Assembly (NCBI GenBank): GCA_029242325.1
Contig: JAQWUD010000013.1
Location: 1 to 64,000, forward strand
Direction of reading: 5' to 3'
DNA length: 64,000 bases
DNA from: Luminiphilus sp.
Lineage (GTDB): Bacteria; Pseudomonadota; Gammaproteobacteria; Pseudomonadales; Halieaceae
This document shows positions 47,559 through 64,000 of the stretch, piece after piece (position 1 is the first letter of the stretch; each line of letters starts with the position of its first letter). The notes under the pieces are model-generated. The model saw only the letters and a list, made by a program, of their open reading frames with translations, was not told the origin of the DNA and did no database searches. A program made the translations under genes and the position numbers.

Positions 47559-48437
47559 TCAGGCCGCAGAGCGGCTCATTTTCTCGGGTACAAACCGTTC
47601 AGATTGAGCCCGCACAAGACGGATGAGACTATCTCTTCCCGTGCAGTAGGGAACGCTCTCAAGGCCGTCCTCGAGCAATCGCTTTAGTTTGTCAGTAGCG
47701 CCATCGAGGCCCAACTCCTGTACGGCATTGGGCCTCCCCAATTTGGCGTCGATGCCCACCGCTTTGCCAATGACTTCTGGATCGCCCATTGCGTCCTTGA
47801 TGTCGTCGGCTACCTGAAAGGCCTCGCCAATGCAGGCGCCTAGGTTCATCCATGGTCCGGGATCCACTCCGGCCGACGCGGCGCCCGCGCACGTTGCTGC
47901 GATGAACAGTGCGCCGGTCTTGGCTTGGTGGTAGCGGGAAACGTCCACGCTGGATTCGCATTCCCAGGCCTGACCAGCCGCAATACCGTGTGGTGCGCCC
48001 ACGCCACGCGCGAGAATCGATAGCACCAGTGGCGCTCGCTCGGTGCGCACGTTGTGAATCGCATGCACAGCAAGTGTTTGGAAGGCGGCCACAATCAGGG
48101 CATCCCCGGTAAGTACTGCAATCCGCTCTCCAAACTTGGCGTGAACAGACGGCTTGCCTCGTCGTTGTGTGGCGTCATCAAAGCAGGGTAGGTCGTCATG
48201 AACCAAAGAGGCGCAGTGGAGAAACTCGACCGCGCTCGCAGCAGCGGCGGCGAGGGGGCGATTGCTGCTGTTATTCGCCAGTGCTACTGCCATGCAAAGT
48301 TGTGGCCGCACTCTGGCGCCCCCGGGGAACACGGCATACTCCATCGCTTGTGCCAGCAAGGGTGGACACTGAGCCGTGGTGTGCTCCTCGAGATAGCCTC
48401 GAATGTCCTGCTCGCAATCTAGTAGCGGGTCCCGCAT
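47559..48437 (-). CDS. crtE: Geranylgeranyl diphosphate synthase
   Basis: A 292-aa polyprenyl synthase. The two Asp-rich motifs are in HDDLPCFDDAT and VADDIKDAMGD. It makes the C20 precursor for carotenoids and the bacteriochlorophyll tail. I chose the ATG at 48437 (MRDPLLDCEQDIRGYL), with GGAG 8 bases upstream; 48443 and a GTG at 48446 are alternatives. It is divergent from crtC over a short region that holds two CrtJ/PpsR-type sites. Confidence 0.95.
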   Translation of the reverse strand: MRDPLLDCEQDIRGYLEEHTTAQCPPLLAQAMEYAVFPGGARVRPQLCMAVALANNSSNRPLAAAAASAVEFLHCASLVHDDLPCFDDATQRRGKPSVHAKFGERIAVLTGDALIVAAFQTLAVHAIHNVRTERAPLVLSILARGVGAPHGIAAGQAWECESSVDVSRYHQAKTGALFIAATCAGAASAGVDPGPWMNLGACIGEAFQVADDIKDAMGDPEVIGKAVGIDAKLGRPNAVQELGLDGATDKLKRLLEDGLESVPYCTGRDSLIRLVRAQSERFVPEKMSRSAA

Positions 48438-48453
48438 GGGCATCACTCCAGTG

Positions 48454-48471
48454 CGTCATATAATAATGACA
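48454..48471. promoter_or_regulatory. CrtJ/PpsR-like site, crtE-crtC region, site 1
   Basis: CGT-CATATAATAATG-ACA differs from TGT-N12-ACA in one outer base. It is 8 bp from a perfect site, the same spacing as at bchC, which supports it as a low-affinity partner. Confidence 0.6.
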
Positions 48472-48479
48472 GTTATAAG

Positions 48480-48497
48480 TGTTATATTAATATGACA
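48480..48497. promoter_or_regulatory. CrtJ/PpsR-type operator, crtE-crtC region, site 2
   Basis: TGT-TATATTAATATG-ACA fits TGT-N12-ACA exactly. It also contains an extended -10 for crtC on the plus strand (TG-T-TATATT, 48480-48488, TATATT being 5 of 6 for TATAAT). On the minus strand the same segment holds TTGTCA (48498-48493), a possible -35 for crtE. Confidence 0.75.
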
Positions 48498-48530
48498 AAC
48501 TACGCCACTCCTCGATCAGGCGCAACCCCT

Positions 48531-49508
48531 ATGTCCCTTGCCAACACGATGCGTTCCTCGACCGCCCAACGGGAAGGACTTGCTCGCGAGGGCCTTGGGT
48601 TTGACCTCATGGTGCCGGCAGGCGGATACCGCTGGTGGTATGTGGACGGCTTTAGTGAGTGCAGGACCTTCGGCGTCACGGTAATCGCCTTTATTGGTAG
48701 CGTGTTCTCGCCCTATTATTTCCGCGCGCGGCAGCGTGGAGCGGGAATTGCGGCGGAGCATGTGAGTCTGAATGTCATTCTTTACGGGCCCGAAAAGGCG
48801 CGCTGGTGTATGACAGAGCGAGGGTCCGGTGCATTAAGTCAGTCGCCTGACCAGCTTGACATTGGCCCGAGCTCGCTGCGTAGGACGAGTGAGGGTCTAG
48901 TGATCGACATCGCGGAGCGAGCGACCCCTTTTGGGCAGCGGGTACACGGTCAGGTTAAATTGGGATTTAAAGCGTCGCAGTCAGACTGCTTCGAACTGGA
49001 TGGCGCGGGGGAGCATTGGTGGTGGCCCATCGCCCCCCTCACGAGTGTGGATGTGCAGATGGACTCCCCGAATCTTGATTGGCACGGGTCGGGATATCTT
49101 GATTCCAATTATGGCCTGCGGCCTCTTGAGACAGGCTTTAGGTCATGGAATTGGTGTCGCGGGCATACGCCGGGGGGTGGCTGCCAAATTCATTACGACG
49201 CGCAGCTAGAAGGTGGAGGTGAAAAATGCCTGTCACTGAAAATTGAGCGTGACGGGCAGATGAAGCGGCTCACTGCGCCTCAGCTTCGACATTTATCGAA
49301 AGGCCCGATATGGCGGGTCGCTCGGCCTGCTCGACTGCCTCACTCCAGCCAATTGCGGGTCACGACGCTTGAAGACACGCCTTTTTACACCCGCTCGCAC
49401 ATTCGCTCGGATCACGGCGACTTCATGCACGAGAGCCTGGATTTGAATCGATTTTGTCGGCCCTGGGTACAGCTGCTGCTGCCTTTCAGGATGCCGAGAA
49501 CCAGCTGA
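48531..49508 (+). CDS. crtC: Carotenoid 1,2-hydratase (hydroxyneurosporene synthase)
   Basis: A CrtC hydratase that adds water to the terminal 1,2-double bond. Family landmarks are GGYRWWYVDGFSE, VIAFIGSVFSPYYF and HWWWPIAPLTS, and the central GSGYLDSNYGLRPLETGF. The frame is open to an ATG at 48492, but that codon lies inside the operator and -10 region, so the downstream ATG at 48531 (325 aa) is more likely. Neither has a good ribosome binding site. It is divergent from crtE and its stop abuts that of the HemN-like gene directly. Confidence 0.9.
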   Translation: MSLANTMRSSTAQREGLAREGLGFDLMVPAGGYRWWYVDGFSECRTFGVTVIAFIGSVFSPYYFRARQRGAGIAAEHVSLNVILYGPEKARWCMTERGSGALSQSPDQLDIGPSSLRRTSEGLVIDIAERATPFGQRVHGQVKLGFKASQSDCFELDGAGEHWWWPIAPLTSVDVQMDSPNLDWHGSGYLDSNYGLRPLETGFRSWNWCRGHTPGGGCQIHYDAQLEGGGEKCLSLKIERDGQMKRLTAPQLRHLSKGPIWRVARPARLPHSSQLRVTTLEDTPFYTRSHIRSDHGDFMHESLDLNRFCRPWVQLLLPFRMPRTS

Positions 49509-50825
49509 TTAAAACGCTCTGAACGCCGGCGAAGAATCGGTCCAAAGGTGCGGCAATATCGACCGGCCCGTCTCGCTTAGACGATAGTGCCCAAGATTTT
49601 CTTCTACGAACCCCTGCCCTAACAGCGGATTAAACCAGCTCTCTCGCTGTGAATCAGTGAGTACAGAAAGTGAAACATCCTGTCGACACATCAGGCTGCG
49701 CATCACTTTGCGCTGCGACATATCAGCATCATCTGACATCACAGCGGATGTTGCTGAAAGCGAGCCAGACGCTATCATCTCATGCCAGGCGCCCAGATCA
49801 GTCTGATTTTGTAACACCAAACCAGGCAGCTCACCGAGTGCACCGAGGCCGATACCCAAGATGGATAAGTCGGCTTGTACGCCGTATCCTAAAATGTTGA
49901 GCGCGAGCGCGCCCTCTCGCTGAGCAACCGCTAGCTCATGCTCTGGCTTGGCGAATACATTGAGCCCCACACACTCATACTCGCATTCAGCAAGACGGGT
50001 GTGCAACGCATTAAACATCACCATGCGATCAGCCAGCGAAGGCAATTGCTGGGAGTCCACTGCGATGTGGTGCGCGAATAGCGACTCCCGTCGCTTAAAG
50101 GGCAAACAAATGAGCCAATCTGGCTCCAAAGCAACGATGGCTTCAATACTTTGCTCACAGGCCTCTACATTCTGACCCGGCAGCCCGATCAGATAATCCA
50201 TTCCAACGGAATCAAACTCAACGCTGCGCGCAATAGAAATGACATCCTCTAGCAATTCCAGCGAATGGATTCGTCCAATCTCGCGTTGCACCGTAGCGTC
50301 GACGTCACGCACCTCAAGCTTGATGTGACTCACTCCAAGACCTTTCAGGAAGTTCAATTGAGCGCGAGACGTTCGCCTCGGATTCAACTCCATAGAAAAG
50401 TGAGTGGACGAGTCAACACTAAAGTGCGTGCCAATATGCGAAAAAATGTTAGCCAACGCCACCTCTGAGAGATGATTTGGAGAGCCACCGCCAACATGCA
50501 CTTTCACCAGACGGCGTTTTCCACCCAATGCGTCCGCCGCAAAAGCCAACTCCCGCTCCAAACTGTGGACGTAATGCGTCACCTCGTCAGCGTGATGCTG
50601 CACGACTGCAACGCGATCGCAAGTCAGGCAACGCGAAGGGCAAAAAGGAAGGTGAATATTCAACGCCAGCGGAGCATCCGCTTGCTCACCCAATGCTACA
50701 AAATGCGGCCGTACTGAGCCCTCACTGACCCGCGTTGCATGCTCACCCAGCGAGTGGGTGTGCGGCGGACCGGCAGCCTCTGAACTGCGCACCGATATTG
50801 GTTTTGCCCCAAAACCTAGACCCAT
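49509..50825 (-). CDS. HemN-like radical SAM protein, divergent
   Basis: A 438-aa radical SAM protein. The cluster-binding Cys residues C62, C66 and C69 (IHLPFCPSRCLTC) match HemN, and the SAM-binding KVHVGGGSPNHL and GLPGQ motifs follow. The fourth Cys of canonical HemN (C-x-C) is replaced by Asp-Arg, and the usual GVQDF segment reads EVRDV. It may therefore not be a true oxygen-independent coproporphyrinogen III dehydrogenase, although placement next to the photosynthesis genes suggests a tetrapyrrole substrate. GGGGGC precedes the ATG. It lies 172 bp after puhE on the same strand. Confidence 0.8.
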   Translation of the reverse strand: MGLGFGAKPISVRSSEAAGPPHTHSLGEHATRVSEGSVRPHFVALGEQADAPLALNIHLPFCPSRCLTCDRVAVVQHHADEVTHYVHSLERELAFAADALGGKRRLVKVHVGGGSPNHLSEVALANIFSHIGTHFSVDSSTHFSMELNPRRTSRAQLNFLKGLGVSHIKLEVRDVDATVQREIGRIHSLELLEDVISIARSVEFDSVGMDYLIGLPGQNVEACEQSIEAIVALEPDWLICLPFKRRESLFAHHIAVDSQQLPSLADRMVMFNALHTRLAECEYECVGLNVFAKPEHELAVAQREGALALNILGYGVQADLSILGIGLGALGELPGLVLQNQTDLGAWHEMIASGSLSATSAVMSDDADMSQRKVMRSLMCRQDVSLSVLTDSQRESWFNPLLGQGFVEENLGHYRLSETGRSILPHLWTDSSPAFRAF

Positions 50826-50997
50826 TTCTGCCCCCTAGTCTTTTTTTTTGCGTCTCCTCCGTGAGAGCTATGATCATGATAGATGGCGCCTAGGAAGCCT
50901 TTTTGAACAGCTTTTATTTAACCCAGCGCAGTCCTCTTGGACTCTATTCTTGCCACACCATACCGTCAAGAAAAATCTGGACACTCATTGGGCGCTT

Positions 50998-51759
50998 TCA
51001 TGGCGTTTTGCTCGAACCCGTCTCTGCCCAACGCCATAGAGCGCTCTCACCCATGGGGAACATAAGAAAGCAATGCTCCAACACAGCCAATACCGCCAAC
51101 CAAGCGATCAGAAATAGTGATAGCGCCGTCGCCGGCTCAACGGCGATGTGACCGTAAGAAAACAGTAAGTAGGTGCAATAGGTGGCGAACGTCGTCGAAA
51201 AAACGATAAACCAACTGTTTTTACCCGGGCGCAGATAAGTGGTGATATATCGCATGTTGTCGGGGAGCCACTGACTGTTAAAGTGCCTGACACCAAAAAA
51301 AAGATTGAGTTTAGTGCTCCAACGCATCAGCCAGAGTACCGCCAAGGTATTTTGAATTGTTGGGTTCGGTAACCCAGCTCCAAGCATGCAGACAATACCC
51401 ACTGCGCCAAGCACCAACAGTTCGTGGTAAATCGTCGTACCCAGTGCGTTGTAGAAGCGCTGCTGCCAGGTCATATCATCGGTGGCGGGGCGTTTCACCG
51501 GACCCGTGATATAGCCCATGAGATAGCTGAGTTCTAACCAAGCCCAAATCACAAGACCCATTGCGAAACCCGTGACCGTCGCTACCGTGGTGTGCTGGGC
51601 AGCATTAGCCTCTACCCCCCACACTGCTATGGCAGCAATGATAGTGACCAGTAAGAAAATGGGCTGCTTTAATGCACGAGGCTGATGGACACTCATCAGT
51701 GCTAATCCGGTCATAAGCCACCATAGTAGAAGCGCCACTACGAGCGCCAACCAGATCAT
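50998..51759 (-). CDS. puhE: Photosynthetic complex assembly protein PuhE
   Basis: A 253-aa polytopic membrane protein with about six or seven helices and the DUF3623 features YNALGTTIYHELLVLGA and TKLNLFFGVRHFNSQWLPDNM. PuhE is needed for normal reaction centre and LH1 levels. It overlaps puhC by 4 bp and is the last puh gene in the row. Confidence 0.9.
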   Translation of the reverse strand: MIWLALVVALLLWWLMTGLALMSVHQPRALKQPIFLLVTIIAAIAVWGVEANAAQHTTVATVTGFAMGLVIWAWLELSYLMGYITGPVKRPATDDMTWQQRFYNALGTTIYHELLVLGAVGIVCMLGAGLPNPTIQNTLAVLWLMRWSTKLNLFFGVRHFNSQWLPDNMRYITTYLRPGKNSWFIVFSTTFATYCTYLLFSYGHIAVEPATALSLFLIAWLAVLAVLEHCFLMFPMGESALWRWAETGSSKTP

Positions 51760-52250
51760 TGTTCCGATTCCCCTGCTCCCATGGCGACAAGGTCCAGCGC
51801 AGTTGCACGTTGAAGGATCTCGGCAAATATCCGACGGTTGTCGAGACCAAAGGCCTCAAGCGCCATCCAGTAACCCGTCTCTGGATCCGAGATGACGAGA
51901 CTGCCATTCTCGAGCATGGCCAGATTAAATTTGCCGCCAGAGTCGATATCCCTCACTCGCCGTTCGCGCACCAGACTTCTCAGGATACCTCGCAGGAAAC
52001 TCCCCTCACCAGAATCGTACGCCGCCAATGGCGAATGGGTTTCCGCTTCCAAAACATCGATGCGCCCTTTAGGCCCGTCGATAAACAGCAAGTTCGTTGA
52101 AGAAATGGACGGAGAAGCTTGCTGCACTGGTGGGACGTAAGAGCCATCTTGTCTCGATAGCCCCCACGCCCACAGCAACGCCATAGCGAGTACTACCCAG
52201 ACCATTGGGTGTCCGACTATCCCCCTCGACGTTGTCTGCTCCCGCGTCAT
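51756..52250 (-). CDS. puhC: Photosynthetic complex assembly protein PuhC
   Basis: A 164-aa protein with one N-terminal membrane helix (MVWVVLAMALLWAWGL) and a periplasmic domain containing SGEGSFLRGILRSLVRERR. PuhC assists LH1 and reaction centre assembly. I chose the ATG at 52250, five bases after puhB; the frame upstream reads into puhB in another frame. It overlaps puhE by 4 bp. Confidence 0.85.
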   Translation of the reverse strand: MTREQTTSRGIVGHPMVWVVLAMALLWAWGLSRQDGSYVPPVQQASPSISSTNLLFIDGPKGRIDVLEAETHSPLAAYDSGEGSFLRGILRSLVRERRVRDIDSGGKFNLAMLENGSLVISDPETGYWMALEAFGLDNRRIFAEILQRATALDLVAMGAGESEQ

Positions 52251-52255
52251 TTCGT

Positions 52256-52903
52256 CTACCCTGCAGGAACCGGGTCGCCCCCTGCATGCACTCTGACCGG
52301 CACCGCCTGCGCACCCGATGTCACCCCGCAATGCTTGCTGACAACGGCAGTAAACGCATCAGCAGCATGCTGCGGGTCACTCAACCCTCTGAGAAGCGGT
52401 CTGATCGGGCGCGAGTACCAAGCCGATACATTTGGCCACAACAACACCCAATGCAGTTTCCGGTCCGCGACAGGCTTCAATAAAATATCACCTGTGCCAT
52501 CTCGGTATGTGCACATGTCCGCAGCCGTAATCTGCTCGATGGGAATGTTTACCATCATTGGCAACGCAACACCGGACCGAATCACAAGGCGTTCGCTTGT
52601 CAGGGTGTAGATGACAGAGCGTGCGTATGATTTTGCGAGCCACATCAGCAACACCAACACCACTGTGGCCAGTCCAGCTTGCCACGCGAATGTGCCCATG
52701 ACTTGTGCCGCCGATACACCCTCCATCAACCGATATATCGTGTGCCCAGCGATCAGCAAACCGAAGTAGAGCGCGAGATGAGGGATAAAAAATACCCGTC
52801 TCGCCATCGCTGAGACTGTCGGCCGACCCTGCCAGACCATGGTCTCCCCCTCTGGCAGGTATTCGGGCAAGCCTTCTACGGGTTCATCTTCGTATTCGGT
52901 CAT
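52256..52903 (-). CDS. puhB: Photosynthetic complex assembly protein PuhB
   Basis: A 215-aa membrane protein with PH-like domains, as in PuhB. Two helices (VFFIPHLALYFGLLIAGHTI, ATVVLVLLMWLAKSY) are followed by YTLTSERLVIRSGVALPM, typical of bacterial PH-domain repeats. It overlaps puhA in ATGA at 52903. A second ATG at 52909 would add two residues. Confidence 0.9.
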   Translation of the reverse strand: MTEYEDEPVEGLPEYLPEGETMVWQGRPTVSAMARRVFFIPHLALYFGLLIAGHTIYRLMEGVSAAQVMGTFAWQAGLATVVLVLLMWLAKSYARSVIYTLTSERLVIRSGVALPMMVNIPIEQITAADMCTYRDGTGDILLKPVADRKLHWVLLWPNVSAWYSRPIRPLLRGLSDPQHAADAFTAVVSKHCGVTSGAQAVPVRVHAGGDPVPAG

Positions 52904-53664
52904 ACCCATATCAGCGGTTCCGCACGCATGGGCATAGCGTAAAGATGACCCCCACCGTAGAACGCGGTGATGCGATCCTCTTCCTGCAGCGTTACCTGAT
53001 CGGGATTAGACAATCCCGGTACCTGAGCAAACTGATCAGAACGGATGGATTTCACATTGATGATCCCATCGGCGGAAACCATTGCCAATGTCATCGGTAA
53101 AAGTACTCTTCGGCCTGCCACGTCTAATTCCGCGTAGCGGAAAAGTGGCTCGGCTCGATCGACCCACAAGTCGACAACAGTACCGCCCTGCTGCCCGTCG
53201 CATCCGAACACGGCCTTTCCACGCGGATCGGGATCTCCACTGTATAGCCCATGTTCACTGTCAACACGCAGGGGCACGATACGAGGCCGGCCATCTACGG
53301 TCAGATCAGGTGCGTTTGGACGAATGGCCCACGCTGCCGCGCCAACGCCATCGACCATCGGATCGCCATTGGGATGCATGGGCGCACCGCTAGCATCGTA
53401 GATGAGGGTGGCATTCACTTCATATTGCGCCGGCTCGGGGCCAGGCTTTACCCGCTCACCCTGACCGTGAGCCAGTCGGTAAGTTTTGGGGGGAGGCATG
53501 CCACCGACACCGGTTCGTAGCTCGCCAGAGGACATTTGCAATGGCCAACCCTCACGCTTGCCCTCTCGGTGAAGGTATCCCACCAGAATAAAAAAGAGAA
53601 TCCAGAACGCATACAGCGCGAGTTGCGCAACGTCCACGTATTCAGTAATTGCACCAGTACCCAT
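52900..53664 (-). CDS. puhA: Reaction centre H subunit
   Basis: A 254-aa subunit. One N-terminal membrane helix (LALYAFWILFFILVGYL) is followed by the large cytoplasmic PRC-barrel domain. The conserved PPPKTYRLAHG segment lies early and the C-terminus has YGGGHLYAMPMRAEPLI. It caps the cytoplasmic face of the L/M core and is needed for its stability. It lies 24 bp downstream of lhaA. Confidence 0.97.
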   Translation of the reverse strand: MGTGAITEYVDVAQLALYAFWILFFILVGYLHREGKREGWPLQMSSGELRTGVGGMPPPKTYRLAHGQGERVKPGPEPAQYEVNATLIYDASGAPMHPNGDPMVDGVGAAAWAIRPNAPDLTVDGRPRIVPLRVDSEHGLYSGDPDPRGKAVFGCDGQQGGTVVDLWVDRAEPLFRYAELDVAGRRVLLPMTLAMVSADGIINVKSIRSDQFAQVPGLSNPDQVTLQEEDRITAFYGGGHLYAMPMRAEPLIWV

Positions 53665-53688
53665 TGTTGAGTCCCCCCAATGTGGTGA

Positions 53689-55115
53689 TTAACTCGGAAA
53701 ATCCGCTAAACCAAGACGTTTGCCATCCTCACCCACCTCACCCGGCCGCCTAACCAACCGACCCAGTGCAGCGAGTGCTACGAACAACAAAGCAATCTCA
53801 ATGTGATAAACCGCCCCATAACCTGAAGCGGGTGATTGCAGTGCGACACCTAACAGTCCCGCATCCGCCCAGCCCGTGACCAAATCACGGATTGCACCCC
53901 CAGAAAACATGGCAACTCCGGTCGCAGCCGCTTGCACTGCGCCCCAAGCACCGAGTGTCAGGCCAGCCATCTTAGCGCCACCAAACACCATGGCCGCAGT
54001 CAGCATGCCGACAGCAAACAAACCATTCCCCAAACCAATGAGAGCCGCCCCAACTTGAAACAACCCGGGTGCCTGTAAAGGCGCACTTAAAATGACAGCC
54101 GTGAATGCGGCAATGCCAATCAGCACGCCCAGTGATGCTGTCCTGATCGGATCGGATCCAGTGCCCAGTCGCCGGGCAGTGAGAAGCATCGCCAATACCA
54201 TCCCGCTCGCAAACAATGCTGTGAGCATGGTCGTCTCGCTAACCGAGAGACCCAGCACCTGCGCGCCGTAGGGTTCCAGCAAAATATCCTGCATAGTGAA
54301 ACCCATCGTGCCGATACCGAGGGCCCACAACAGGCGCCGGGCGCGGGGGAGCGCGATGAAGTCGCTCCAGGCGTGGCTGAAGCTTGGCCTGTCCAGTCCA
54401 TGATGGGTGAGATCTGGCCGCCGCACTTCCTGCTTCAACATCGCGATAACGTTGAGTAGCAGCGTGACAACCGCCGCACTCTGGACGACCTGAATCAGCC
54501 GGATATAGCCAAAATCTTCTAGCAGGATCGCAAAAATGAGCGCGCTGCCAATCATGCCGATTAATAGCATGAGATAAAGCAATGCCACGACACGTGGGCG
54601 GGTTTCTTCTGTTGCCAGATCCGTTGCCAATGCCAGACCTGCTGTCTGGGCAACATGCATGCCGAGTCCTGTGAGGAGAAACGCGCCCATCGCTGCAAAG
54701 GGCCCCATCAGTGCCGGCCCCGAATGCGGTTCCGTCATGAGAATCAAAGCAAAGGGCATGAAGGCCAATCCACCAAACTGCATCATGGTGCCCGACCAAA
54801 GGTAGGGTGTCCGTCGCCAACCCAGATAAGAACGATGATAGTCAGAGCGATAACCGATCAATGCTCTCGCAGGCGCCAGCAACAAAGGTACGGCCAGCAT
54901 TAATGACACCCACGACGCGGCCTGGCCTAACTCCACAACCATCACGCGGTTGAGCGTACCGGTCAGCAACACGATTGCCATACCGGTCGAAAGCTGAAAC
55001 ATAGAAAGGCGCAACAGGCGACTCAGCGATAAATCTGCAGAAGCCGCATCCGCAAATGGGAGCCATCGACGGCTGAGGCCTCCGAAACGACTCGCAGCAT
55101 TGCCTGCGCCCCGCG

Positions 55116-55119
<4 letters not shown>
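53689..55119 (-). CDS. lhaA: LH1 assembly protein LhaA (PucC-like MFS transporter)
   Basis: A 476-aa, 12-helix MFS protein of the PucC/LhaA group. Landmarks are LSRLLRLSMFQLSTGMAIVLLTGTLNRVM, the GYRSDYHRSYLGWRRTPYLW loop and a C-terminal GGAKMAGLTLGAWGAVQA. LhaA helps insertion of bacteriochlorophyll or LH1 subunits. It overlaps bchM by 4 bp (ATGA). The order bchFNBHLM-lhaA-puhABC is the common one in purple bacteria. Confidence 0.95.
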
Positions 55120-63818
<8,699 letters not shown>

Positions 63819-63888
63819 GAAAACCTCCAGCCGCAACAGGCACTAGGGCAGTTATTTTGAGGATCAGAGTAGAGTCACCCTCTTGCAC

Positions 63889-63906
63889 TGTCAAACCTTT
63901 TTTACA
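63889..63906. promoter_or_regulatory. CrtJ/PpsR-type operator upstream of bchF
   Basis: TGT-CAAACCTTTTTT-ACA fits TGT-N12-ACA exactly. Its TGTCAA half, read on the minus strand, is a perfect TTGACA -35 (63894-63889). A 17-bp spacer leads to TACTCT (63871-63866), a weak -10. The match to the bchC layout argues for a real promoter-operator. A weaker second half-site may lie about 8 bp further upstream. Confidence 0.75.
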
Positions 63907-64000
63907 TTTTTAAATGAAATGTTTTTAGACACTTTGAGTGTGTTTCCGCAGGGGTAAAATGACAAACTGAATGCTTTTTATGACGCCTTAGGTGTGCCAA

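Overview
The window comes from a marine aerobic anoxygenic phototrophic gammaproteobacterium, most likely of the OM60/NOR5 (Halieaceae) type. About 36 kb of the right-hand part (about 27.8-63.9 kb) is a photosynthesis gene cluster for bacteriochlorophyll a, a type-2 reaction centre with LH1, and spirilloxanthin-series carotenoids. The left part holds heterotroph genes common in such marine bacteria: Rieske oxygenase, old-yellow-enzyme reductases, a TonB-dependent receptor and a P450. The lineage call is inference from gene content and order, above all the placement of the LH1 genes pufBA downstream of pufC. No 16S rRNA, tRNA, CRISPR array or insertion sequence was seen.

Left part (1-24 kb). 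A small catabolic group lies at the left edge: a SnoaL-like protein cut by the window edge and a VOC protein, divergent from an SDR and a Rieske oxygenase. A SLC13/DASS transporter, cysC and sat follow and look like a sulfate uptake and activation unit. Next come a membrane M48 protease, an unknown 164-aa protein, a RidA protein, a PhyH-type dioxygenase, two exported unknown proteins, an outer-membrane-like protein, an MDR oxidoreductase, transaldolase, an OYE reductase, a large TonB-dependent receptor, a rubredoxin-reductase fusion and a FadH-type 2,4-dienoyl-CoA reductase. Strong Rho-independent terminators lie at about 9.1, 11.5 and 20.4 kb.

Boundary (24.3-30.2 kb). An ATP-grasp enzyme, a cytochrome P450, a multi-pass membrane protein and an alpha/beta hydrolase surround crtD. 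They are packed tightly, with overlapping convergent 3' ends, and their role in the photosynthesis cluster is unknown.

Photosynthesis cluster. The plus-strand units are bchI-bchD-bchO, crtI-crtB and crtC. The main minus-strand units are crtE-crtF, then bchC-bchX-bchY-bchZ-pufQ-pufL-pufM-pufC-pufB-pufA followed by idi, and bchF-bchN-bchB-bchH-bchL-bchM-lhaA-puhA-puhB-puhC-puhE followed by a divergent HemN-like gene. Most neighbours overlap by 1-47 bp. Together they cover Mg insertion and methylation (BchIDH, BchM), dark protochlorophyllide reduction (BchLNB), chlorin reduction and side-chain conversion (BchXYZ, BchF, BchC), carotenoid synthesis (Idi, CrtE, B, I, C, D, F), reaction centre and LH1 proteins (PufLMC, PuhA, PufBA) and assembly factors (LhaA, PuhB, PuhC, PuhE, PufQ). 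The cyclase (acsF/bchE), bchG, bchP and a ppsR regulator are not in this window and may lie beyond the right edge.

Regulation. TGT-N12-ACA palindromes, the known CrtJ/PpsR operator form, sit in front of crtI, bchC (two, 8 bp apart), crtE/crtC (one perfect and one 5-of-6 half-site match, also 8 bp apart) and bchF. At bchC and bchF they cover a TTGACA -35 box. This is the best-supported regulatory signal in the window and predicts one PpsR-type regulon encoded from elsewhere.
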